Below the pieces are notes generated by a model. The model made no database searches. It was not told the DNA's origin and saw only the letters and a program-made list of their open reading frames with translations. A program made the translations under genes and the position numbers. Positions 24,601 through 33,987 of a DNA stretch of 64,000 nucleotides are shown here, piece by piece (the stretch's first letter is position 1; each line of letters opens with the position of its first letter). Source of the DNA: Plumapathes pennacea (lineage: Eukaryota; Cnidaria; Anthozoa; Antipatharia; Myriopathidae); assembly GCA_964036295.1 (NCBI GenBank), contig OZ038466.1, forward strand, positions 4,504,001 through 4,568,000. Reading direction: 5' to 3'.

Positions 24601-26482
24601 ACCTGACAAGCTTTCCACTTGGAGCGGCTATGCAATCATGGTTTGTAAAAAACGGATTTAAAATACCATAATCTCCAAGCAGAAAAGAGACAAGAATCTT
24701 GTTTTCCGAAAACCCACTACAGGGCGAGGGGATATCTGCGATTATCGTATTTCTAGTAAATATTTTGAAGTTCGAAGGGGGGGGGGGGGGGGGGGGGGGG
24801 GGAGAAAGAGAGGTAAGCTTAATATTTTGGTAAAATATTTTAGATAAATGACGGATTTAACACCTATTCGATCTTACTTTCTACAAATCACCGTCTTTCG
24901 TACCTGCCACAAGCACAACGTACTCCTTCACTTCAAGCTGATTTTGAAGTTCTCTGATTTTGCCAGCTTGGGATTCACGAGTTTCGCCGACTTCGTCTCC
25001 AAACTTGTAAAGGACTTTCGTCGCTTCCGTGTACAGTTTCTTTAGGTCAGACCTTTGCGCCACATCTTGAGCTTTTGCATTTGCAAACACGTTGAAACCC
25101 TGAGGTGAATGCAACAATGATGTCGGTATACAAGAACAAATCAAGCAAATTACCCAGAGCATAAAAATCCAAACTCTAATACCAGGTGATAGTCGCTTTG
25201 AAAGGTATCCTATCAGTCATAGAGAATTTTCGAAAGGTTATAATTGTCACACGCAATCATCTTCATGTTGACTTTTTATTCGAGCTCATTTGTCCAGGTG
25301 GAGATTCTTTTTGCTTGGCTCACAAGGACTCTTTCCATACGGTGAGCAGTTAAATCCCCGGCATCCCTTTTCCCATATTTTGAAGTGAACTACCCGACCA
25401 TTAGTGACTCACGGCTACTTTACAAACCGCATACTTTGTATAAATGATCTGGCAAAGCGAGGAATCATTGTGGCGGCAACATTGTGTGGGTGGAAAAGCG
25501 TGCGGCAACCGCATTGTTGCGCTCGGCGCGGACACAACAAGCTTCTAAAGTTTTTGTGAAACATTTTTCGTGTCCAGGACACAAATTCGTGTCTGCAGCA
25601 AGTGCTTTGCGTGTGGCAAAACGGGCAACATCGTTGCAAATGTGTCCTCGTTTTGCCAGGCTATAAGGACACAAACAACAGTCTTCTGCACGTTCTACGC
25701 TTTGAACTGATCTAGTAGTTCTTGGTGTGTCACGCGTTTTAAAACAATAAAGGGATTAACAAACTCAGTGGAATTCGCTGTGAAGCTCAGACTGCTTCGA
25801 GCATATTATTTGTATTTTCAAGATAAGTTTATTGTTCTTGAAATATTTTCTCTCGCGTGCCCGCTGACACTATTCCGCACAGATAACTGACAAGTCTCCC
25901 CATCTTTCAGCTTTTAGAAGTTGCGTGCGATGTTATTCGACCCCTGTTTATGCGTGAGGAAACGAGCATGTTATTCTCACGCGTAAACAGGATCGAATAA
26001 CGTCGCACGCAACTTCTAAAGGCTGAACGATGGGGAAAAGACTGTAGTTATCTGTGCAGAATAGTGTCAGCGAGCACGCGCCAGAGAAATCATTTGAAGA
26101 ACAATAAACTTATCTCGAAAATACCTCTCACTGGTATTTGCCATTGCAAAATAATTGGTTCCGAGAAGCGAACAGTGACAGTTGTTCAATTCTCAGAACA
26201 GTTGTTCAATACTCGTTTGCTTCTGGAAACGCATACAGTCCGAAAACACTTATATCGGTGTATGTTTCCAAACGTATCGTTTAATAGAGCGGATGTTATA
26301 ATTACCTGACCAGCTTTCCACTTGGAGCTTGTGTCCTCCTGAAGGTGCTCCTTTACTTTATCCTTCATCTCTACCAAGCTTGACAAACCTTCTCCCGAGA
26401 TACCGAGGGTATCCAACAATTTTACCATCGTTGAGATGTTCGTGATGGCATCTACCTTGTTTTCGCAGCTCACTGGTGCCAT
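18659..26482 (-). CDS. DLP2: complete dynamin-like GTPase
   Basis: Six exons on the minus strand: 26306-26482, 24904-25099, 22128-22417, 20927-21067, 20518-20840 and 18659-19781. Phases join perfectly (2,250 nt, 749 codons plus stop). The start at 26,482 (MAPVS) is chosen because DLP4 begins with the same MAPV; an upstream in-frame ATG exists at 26,566. Residues 1-124 are a helical N-terminal region. The GTPase domain has G1 GETSAGKSS (125-133, its first glycine split by intron 2), a G2-like SSTSVICELKYG, G3 DSPG (228-231) and G4 NKWD (297-300). Residues about 390-520 are strongly charged and helical. Two hydrophobic stretches follow (about 552-580 and 592-623), separated by a short polar loop, then a charged C-terminal helix. 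This is the layout of membrane-remodelling dynamin-superfamily proteins with a membrane-inserting hairpin (bacterial DLP and mitofusin style). Its exact subfamily and target membrane are unknown. It is the most diverged of the four copies. Confidence 0.85.
19925..20411. mobile_element. Two adjacent MITE-like elements
   Basis: Two head-to-tail elements share the ends GGGGCCAATTCAATAAA and TTTATTGAATTGGCCC (first about 19,925-20,176, second about 20,177-20,411; the inner end is mutated). The subterminal ACAAGTTG-type inverted sequence continues inward. They lie in DLP2 intron 5. Confidence 0.75.
24205..24802. repeat. Local duplications in DLP2 intron 1, including a copied exon 1 border
   Basis: Positions 24,374-24,627 copy 26,084-26,331, which includes the last bases of DLP2 exon 1 and its donor, giving a dead exon stub at about 24,601-24,627. 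Positions 24,205-24,360 are repeated at 24,628-24,780. The block ends in an uninterrupted run of 26 G (24,777-24,802). Confidence 0.85.
25446..25668. mobile_element. Degenerate foldback element
   Basis: The ends GGCAAAGCGAGGA and TCCTCGTTTTGCC are inverted and the interior is rich in self-complementary TTGTGGCGGCAAC/GTTGC-type sequence. It lies in DLP2 intron 1. Borders are approximate. Confidence 0.5.
25852..26086. mobile_element. Foldback MITE-like element
   Basis: The two halves are almost fully complementary: CCGCTGACACTATTC...GCACAGATAACT at the left returns as AGTTATCTGTGCAGAATAGTGTCAGCG at the right (separate arms, one mismatch), with GAAGTTGCGTGCGA inside both arms. It lies in DLP2 intron 1, next to exon 1. 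Confidence 0.85.
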
Positions 26483-28502
26483 AACAGACCAAAAGGAGTT
26501 CGCTTCACAGAAACGAAACGGAGAAAACGAGCGAACGCACAGTGCCTGTCGTAAGCGTTTGTACAAGGTTATAAAAGGTCAACTGTCAACTGTCAACTAC
26601 CGCCTCTCATTGGTCGAAGCAAATTTGCAACTTTCTCGGCCAATCAGACGCAAAAATCAAATCAAATCACGCAATCTGGTATGATAAGTGCTGCAAGGGC
26701 ATGGCAGTTATCAACTAAAATTTATCTACAATAACTAATATTTATATTTATGACCCATCAAATATTTCCTCTCACGCGTGATTGGTGGAAACGCGACACG
26801 TGACCGAATAATCTGACTGAATTGTTTTGAATGTCGCCATTCCGGCATTTCCGGTGGCATTCTGTGAACAGAATCATGGCGCAGTCAGAGTAGTATTAGC
26901 CAAAGTAATGGTAGAAGCCGAAGTGAAAAACAATTTTCTCATTCCCAGCATCACCCTGACGAAAACATACTAGATTGAAGAGACCATATGTTAATATTGA
27001 GTCCGAATTCCAACTGAGATAATCCCATCACACCCCACTGTGCCGATAGAAAACAAATGAACATAACGCTGTCTCTGAAAAACAGAGTTCAGTCGGTGGA
27101 AAGCGAACAATAATCACCAACGGTTGCGGTTCCGCCAAACGTTTTGCGTACGCGTGATCAACAAGAGCGCCAAGATCCGCATGAACAAAGTTCTAGTCTG
27201 AATCAGCACAGGCGGCCCAAGCGTTATGGGTGATTCTGCTGATAGTTCGCGGGCGCAACATAATGGCGGTTACAAGAGAATGTTTGGGGATTTCAATCGA
27301 TCGGACAACGAGAATCTTTACTAATAAAATAAGATTTGAACACACTGATCTGGTTTATCTGGGTCTCCTGCTTAACTGTGAGGGTTCTGGGGCCATATGA
27401 GCCAGATTTATCCCGGTGGTTCCCCCCAGTCATTTTTCTTACTTATTAGTTATAATTGACACTTTTATAGCGTGAATTGGTCGCAAACTATTGTTTCATT
27501 TAACAAACTCAATTGACCTCAACTATAGTTAACTGAATTGTAATAACTTCAGCCAAAATTTGCCTGGCCTGACTAATTGAGTTTGGAATCTGCCTGACTG
27601 ATCTAAGTTGGACTGACTGTAATTAAGTGTAAAAATCTTTTGTTATCAATTCTTGGGTTGTGTAATTATCTGTTGTTTAAGGTCTTAGACCTCAATTAAC
27701 GTGCGCTACTCTTAACCCCATTTTACGACAAAGTTGTACTTTTACTTTTAAAGCTCCTAAACCCTAAAGTAATCTTTATCACTCTAGTTTTGTTGACTAC
27801 GAAACTTTGAAATACAAGTCCTGGTATAAGTTGGTTGGTATATGATTGAGTCAGTCAGTGTTAGTACTAGGATTATGAGGGTTTCTTTCTCTGGACTTTT
27901 TAGGTGCGAACACCATAGATAACTGTATGTTTGAAATGATGACACCAGGGCCGAATCTAACTAGGGTCTGATGGGTGGGAAAAGCGATCAAACAGAGTGC
28001 TGAAGGCATGCCCCTCTAGGGGCCAATCAAAGTATGTCTGGTTAATCAACCGCCGCGGAACGTCACAAGTATGTTCCAATTGCCGAAACATTTGAGCTAA
28101 AAGGTCTCTGCAATTTTGCCACATTTTGGGGATCAGTATGAAGCTTTAACAAACGCTTGGCTTTTTGCCACAACACAGCCTGGTTTTACTAGGGAAGAGG
28201 ACACAAGTCCTTCTGCCCCTACATCAAATACGGCCTTGGATTACACTAACTGGCCTAGAGTTTGAAGAATAGATCCTGGAAGTCAAAGATTACTGACGAC
28301 TCACTAACCTCTATTAAAATCAGCATATCGTTGCAGAACGGTTCAGTTCCTGTCAGACGCATCACAGAGTTTATGGACAACACGTACTAATGCATGTAAC
28401 CTAACATTACCAATGTCCAAGCGGCATCTACAAAGTTCGCTTGCAGTTACTATCCGTTTGTCTCAGTTTCTTTTGCGAGATTTTAAGCACGCCGTGTTCG
28501 AC
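26483..28502. other. Spacer between DLP2 and DLP3
   Basis: Positions 26,483-27,444 hold the DLP2 5' region. No other gene is visible there. Positions 27,445-28,502 are the DLP-type 3' flank, collinear with 38,290-39,949 and, from about 9,130, with 9,130-10,140. Confidence 0.65.
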
Positions 28503-29628
28503 TTAGTTAGCAGCTTTGTACGCTCCCTCTCCTGCCTGTTCCGTGCCGGGATACAATTCTGAAAAGACCCTCTGCAGTTCGCTTCTCAAGCGCTCGCAGT
28601 CTTCCTTCAGGTGGATATAGGTCTCTTTAATCTCCTCTTTGGAACGCTGATCATTCTTTAACTTTTCATACAGTTGTCTATCCAGACTAATCATTTGCGG
28701 AATTACTGCTTTCACTTGTTCCAGACACTCCGCTGCAGGTTTCATGAGATGTTCTGCGTACGCGGAGAATAATTCTGCATTCTTCAAGAACATTTTAAGG
28801 TGGATGGACGAAGCGTCTTGTAGCACTGGACTTCTGTTTTCCTCGTACTTCTTAATCTTCCTCTTCTCTTGTGTTTCCTTGATTTTCTTGGTAGCAACAG
28901 AAATGGCAAATGCAGTCAGTTCAGTTGGGAGTTCAAGTATTGCACTGGTAAGGGCGAAAGGCGCCCAAAGAGGAGAGCTGGCCCAGAACACTCCTGGATG
29001 TTCATCTATCACGTTCTCCACTAGTGATACAGCTGTACCTCCAAGTAAGGATGCAGCCAGATTCAGTGGGAAAAATATTATTCCAGGAACAGCTACTGCA
29101 ATCATAGAAATTTCGCTATCCGACTCCTGGTCTTGTTGAACCTGAACATCTGGAACGGCCATGACCTCCTCTTGCTTAAGGCGGGCAAGCTCCCTTTCAA
29201 AATGTTGATAATTTGAAAGAAAGCGGTTGATGAGAGACTTGCGGGCTTCTGCAAACACGTGGTTCTCTTCCTCCCATTCTTCAATGAGTTGTCTCAAACG
29301 GTTTTGCAAACTTTCTTGTATCCTCAACTCGGTCTCCTTCCAAGACTCCATGTCGGCAGGTGGCCCTTCCTCATGTCTCCAAGAACAGAACCGCTCCCGG
29401 AAGGAATCACTCCTCATATAATGAGCCAACAGATGTGCAACGTCTATGGTCTTCGTCTCAAGGATAATTTCCAGCTCTTCCATGTCTTTCTCCTGATCCC
29501 GCTGCAGGCGATCCAGCCTTTCACGGACGCTTCGCATGTTGGTCATTGTTTCCTCGCGACTTCTGTCTGCATTCACGAGGAAAGTATCAGCAGTGTCGAC
29601 CATCCAGTCAATTAGATCATTCAGCCAT
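28503..29628 (-). pseudogene. DLP3: isolated last exon of dynamin-like GTPase
   Basis: A single open exon of 1,126 nt has the same acceptor (CTTTTAG|ATGGCTGAATG context) and length as the last exons of DLP1 and DLP4, and is close to them in sequence. It encodes the charged helical region, the two hydrophobic segments and the C-terminal helix. Homology to DLP intron 5 continues to about 29,856 and then stops, so none of the GTPase exons are present. A promoter and ATG for this piece are not evident. It is probably a truncated duplicate, though the frame is still intact over 374 codons; trans-use as a terminal exon cannot be excluded. Confidence 0.7.
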
Positions 29629-30333
29629 CTAAAAGACGAAAAGAATGGAACCAAAATAAATGAACAACAAATAAATCAACTTTTACTAAAATCAACGAAA
29701 TGTTGACGTAGGAAAGTTAAACGTTTAAGTGTTAGCCCTTCGTCGAAGCAAGTGCACTTTTGTGTGATTTACCATGTTACCATACACCGACGCAGTTTAA
29801 AATTACAGTTCCACGAGTAATAGCTTTCCATTTAATATCAGGATACAATATCGGAATAAATAGTATTCCAATTTGCATACACTTGGCTTGTGGGTAACCA
29901 AGACACAAAAAACCATGATCCTTAGCGCGCGCACTCGTTCGATGTTTGATCATGTGGCTGCTGCTTCGAACACTCTTGGCGACGGCTGCATTTGCCTTGT
30001 TATTCACAAACAAAACGCGATCAGATGACGATTCCTTTAACAATTGATTGGTTTTCCACGGGAAGATTAACTCGAATAATAACAGGAACAATCATAAGAA
30101 AAGTGACAACTGATTCCGACCACGTGGAGAAGTTCAAACGCGGTTCACGGAACAATACAACAAAACAACAAAAGGGCTAACTCACTGCAGACTAATGCAG
30201 TGACAATCGAAGTGCTTATCGTCGTGATGTATTTCCGAAAGAATTACTGAAACAGATGGATATTCCTAGCCAATTTACTTCCTTCCAGGTTTTTTTTTTT
30301 TGCGAAAAATAATTGAGCCCGTTTCTTTTTCTT
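29629..30333. other. DLP3 intron remnant and unique spacer
   Basis: Positions 29,629-29,856 correspond to DLP intron 5. The rest is unique in the window and shows no exon I can support. Confidence 0.6.
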
Positions 30334-30896
30334 GACAGATTAGCTCAGGCAAAATACAAGATGGCACAGAAAACAAAACAGAAAACATAACTGACGTACA
30401 AGTCCACAAGTGCACACTTCCCTGTTGACCTTTATGATCTATATACCAATCAAGTGTCTAATTAGTTTGTGCCAAAATAATTTATATTTGTCCTAAACAA
30501 TGGAAAAGATCACGGTATCTGTTTCAGAGGGTGACCGGTTAAACAATAAATAACAATAATTATTGCATAGAGTTAAAAGTAATTATTGTGCTCAAATATT
30601 GTGGATTTTACTTCTAATAGTACATCCTTCCAGTAGTCGAGTTGTTTTTATTTGAAATTTGAATTTAAACCAGAAGAACATGGCAGTGAAATGGTCAAAT
30701 CTAAAGAGGCAAAAAAGTTTGAATTTACTGTACCAGTAACTATTATCAAAAACTAATGATTATTAGAGATAGATTCCATTGTGTCTGTCCATTTAGATAT
30801 CTATTTAAATGTTTAATGGGCTTCCCACTCGTACCGTAGTTAGTTCAAACAAAGTTGTGTGAATAGATTCCATTTCATTGTGAATTTAGTTTGATT

Positions 30897-31080
30897 AAGG
30901 TGAAGAAATACGGGCAACGTTTTCTTGTAGAAGCCGAGTCTACTTTTTGCAGCATGTTGTCGCAACACGAAATTTTGTTGCGTGCGTAGGTAGTAATACG
31001 TGCAACACAGGCCGCAACATGCTGCGCAACTTTGTTGCACGACGAGTTGCAAGAAAATGTAGCCCGTATTACTTCACCCT
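30897..31080. mobile_element. Foldback element with an empty-site partner
   Basis: The ends AAGGTGAAGAAATACGGGC and GCCCGTATTACTTCACCCTT are inverted. Block R2 carries the uninterrupted site (GTTTGATTACTG at about 14,283-14,294), so this is a true insertion. It probably duplicated a TTA or TA target. Confidence 0.88.
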
Positions 31081-31424
31081 TACTGTTGCATGGTGCCATA
31101 TTTATGGCTGTTGAACAGTATGGTAAGCCACTCACGTGGCCAGTTGCGTTTGAGACATTGGTTTTGTGATTTCTGAAGATTTAGAAATTTTTGTTCTGAC
31201 GTTTTACAGTTTAACTGAAAATCAGCAGCTACATAAAACCAAAAGTGTAGGTTATTAATCGCAAAATTTAGAGGTACACATACCAATAGTCAAGCTTAAT
31301 TTTTCCGTAATTATTTGGTCACATTATTTTTATATGCCTATTATTTTGTTTGCTGAAAATAAAGCTGTTGCCACAGCATGTACATATATAAAGGGCCTTT
31401 GCAATGAGGAATAAAAAGTACAGG

Positions 31425-31587
31425 TAATTGCATGATTTCGAGTGCAATTTGGAATAAATTAGCACGAGTAAATTTTTCAAAGACCACAAAATTGCACAAG
31501 CGCCGCGCGAGTGCAATTTGTGGTGTTTGAAAAATTTACGAGTGTTTATTTATTCCAAAATTGCACTACGAGAAATCATGTGATTAC
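31425..31587. mobile_element. Foldback element
   Basis: The left end TAATTGCATGATTTCGAGTG returns inverted near 31,562-31,587, and ATTTTTCAAA/TTTGAAAAAT pair in the middle. A partial second copy occurs at about 31,886-31,975. Confidence 0.75.
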
Positions 31588-31589
31588 TT

Positions 31590-31880
31590 GTTAATAGCAT
31601 GCATACAATAATTTACGTTGCGCAATTTTTTTTCAATTTCGTTACAATTCACAAGCGTCTCTCAAGAACTTTGTTTTCTCGCAAACAGAATCGGATTTGT
31701 CCTGAGGATTAAAAACACGCCCTTTTGTTTTGTTTGGCTTCGCACATACGCGCGCCAGCAGTCGGCAATTTTAATTTCACATTTCTGCACTCTTAATTTC
31801 ACATTTTTGCACTGTTTGGGATAAATTGACGTGCGCTCAGCCAATCAGAATGCAGAAATTATTGTATGCATGTTATTAGT
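31590..31880. mobile_element. TIR element inserted next to the previous one
   Basis: The ends TTAATAGCATGCATACAATAATTT and AAATTATTGTATGCATGTTATTA are inverted. It separates the complete and partial copies of the neighbouring foldback element. Confidence 0.7.
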
Positions 31881-32370
31881 ATAGGTAATTGCATGATTTC
31901 GAGTGCAATTTGGAATAAATTAGCACGAGTAAATTTTTCAAAGACCACAAAATTGCACGAGCGCCGCGCGATGTCATTTGTAATTTGCTTCTAGCACGTA
32001 CCATTTCTCCTGTCCCGTTCTGACTTTCCCATCTTTTCCCTACCATTTCTCATCTCATGTCCTCTTTTCGGTTTATCTTCTTAGTGTCCAGCCGAAAATC
32101 TTTTCACGTCACATTTCATTCAAATCTTTTGACTTGGCATGATCCGTGCTCGTTTCTCCTCCGTTCGCTCCCGGCCGTTGATGGTTGAAGAATGAAATGA
32201 GACGGAAACATAGCTGCTTTTTATCTATCTGGCTCGAAACTGCATGTCGTTTGTGCATGATCAACTTGAACAGATACCGTGGCAAAATGCCGACTGTGCA
32301 TCCGCGGCCGAACAACTTCCCGCTAAATTGTGCGGCTGGCTTTACTTTCTAAAGCGCACCAATGAACTTA

Positions 32371-32446
32371 CTAAAACTGTCATCATAGTTGTTATAAAGG
32401 ATACTTTCTGGATGCTCATTTGGCTTGATAGAGGTGAGATATACAC
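32371..32446 (-). pseudogene. ART-C: broken last-exon fragment of HYD1-type ART gene
   Basis: After an intact acceptor (CCTCTGCAG at 32,447-32,455) the sequence encodes VYLTSIKPNEHPESILYNNY and continues to DDSF, matching the start of exon 6 of ART-A and ART-B. It is cut off at about 32,370 by block R3, losing the rest of the domain. Intron-type homology to ART-A continues from 32,447 to about 32,740, so this is the remnant of a third gene copy. Confidence 0.85.
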
Positions 32447-33156
32447 CTGCAGAGGAAACAGAAAAAGGCCGTGTTATTAGTGTCCGCGTTTTGATGCGCT
32501 TTGTAGATGAAAAAGGAAGTTTAGGTTCCTGTTCACTACGGGCAAGACTATAGTGCAAATTGTAATTTATACACTAGACACCAATGGCAAAGTGCAAATT
32601 TATTTCAAATAAAGCCCAGCCCTTCGTGTACAATAATTGAGTTATTTCTATGGTTAAACGTTGCGCTGACTTTACTCGAAACAGGCAAAACTATCTATTA
32701 AGAGGCACTTTCTGTCGTCAGATAAGGGAGCCGAGGTAGCCACTTTTTTGAGAGTTTTTCTTTTGATTTTCTTTTCCTTTCCGTGTACCATGTAGACATT
32801 CTGCAATTGCTCCTCCGTGCGTCATCAGATATTCGCACGGTCATGATATTCGTAGCACAGAATATTTGCTTCGCTCTCGCTTCAAAGCCGCAAGCTAAAG
32901 CATCACCAAATCGTGATTACTCTTGCTCACATGTAACAACATAAGTGTGTTCAGCACGGTGAAAAGGTGTAAAGGAATACAAGTCAAACTATCGCGAACT
33001 CAACCCGTTCAAACATTCGGACTCGAATTGTATTTCAGCAGAACCACCGTCGCGAACTAGCATCCGCTCTGTCACGCGCGCGGAACAAACCAAACAAGCC
33101 TGCTAACTATCTCTCCCTGCTTGCTAAAGGAAATCCTACAGCCAACCACACTCACC

Positions 33157-33300
33157 TTGTCTTGTAAAATCCTCGGCTCAGGCAAAACAAAAGAAACGAC
33201 AGCGAGACATCTAAGTGAGAAATTGACAAGTTTGGCGTATGACGTCAATGGGAATTCCCGGAAGACGATTTTCTTGCGCATGCCTCGGAAAATAATAGCT
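33157..33300 (-). promoter_or_regulatory. Putative promoter-proximal segment or 5' exon
   Basis: This segment ends in a splice donor (AAG|GTGAGTG) and is the diverged relative of segments ending at about 1,143 and 15,984. Here it contains a palindromic TGACGTCA (33,240-33,247), a CRE-type site. Reading frames differ between copies, so it is more likely an untranslated first exon and promoter than coding sequence. The partner gene is unknown. Confidence 0.35.
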
Positions 33301-33987
33301 GCCCGTCCGGGTTAATTTACAGCTGAATCACGACTCATCGGGTTTGTCATAACATTTTTAGTGAAAACTAGCTCTTTAAATATACCAATCCGAAAAATCT
33401 GTTATGGGCGCTAGCTCTTTGCAGATATTGTGCCGACACTCTGGTGACGCATTTCGATAGACAATCTTTGATTTTTCATCCGGCGATAGCCTAAAATAAT
33501 CACGGCACATGCACCCCCAGTCAGTTGAATTAGTTCTTGCGACCACTTACCAAATGACTGATTTGTCGCCTCTGTCAAATTTCTATTGGTGAAACCTCTC
33601 GTAAACGACCGCGACCATCTTTGAGGCTCACCGTTTAATTTTTGTTGTTTCGTTGTTTGTTTGTTTGTTTGTTTGTTTATTTGCTTTTTGCTTTTTGTTT
33701 TTTTTTACGACCACTCTATGCTCCCAAAGAGCAATTTTCTGAGCCAGGACTAACTTTCCTTGCAAAAAGCGGACCGGACAAAACACTATTAACCATATGT
33801 AATGTAACGTGCAACAGGACACAAGGTTGATTTCTTGGAACGGCTTATTCACTCATTAAAACTGCATTATTTGACACTGATTCTGTGATATCAGACTAAC
33901 ATTTCTCACCAAACACCTGAACCATTGCTTGATCAGAAAAACCTTAGGAATATTGCCGTCTCCTCGACAGTTCGTCAACGCTTAAAA
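33300..33987. other. ART-B 3' flank
   Basis: No gene is seen. A TTTG-rich microsatellite lies at about 33,654-33,680. The portion from about 33,900 is related to the ART-A 3' flank near 1,665-1,729. Confidence 0.55.

Larger units (their letters stand above)
30334..32366. repeat. Duplicated block R (copy R3) with three nested insertions
   Basis: Collinear with 13,726-15,030 but longer because of inserted foldback elements (30,897-31,080, 31,425-31,587 and 31,590-31,880, followed by a second partial copy of the middle one). The right edge abuts a broken ART exon. Confidence 0.8.

Noticed and set aside
24777-24802. Run of 26 G, with a C run at 53,428-53,443
   Set aside because: Simple homopolymers that may be mis-sized in the assembly; not given a function.
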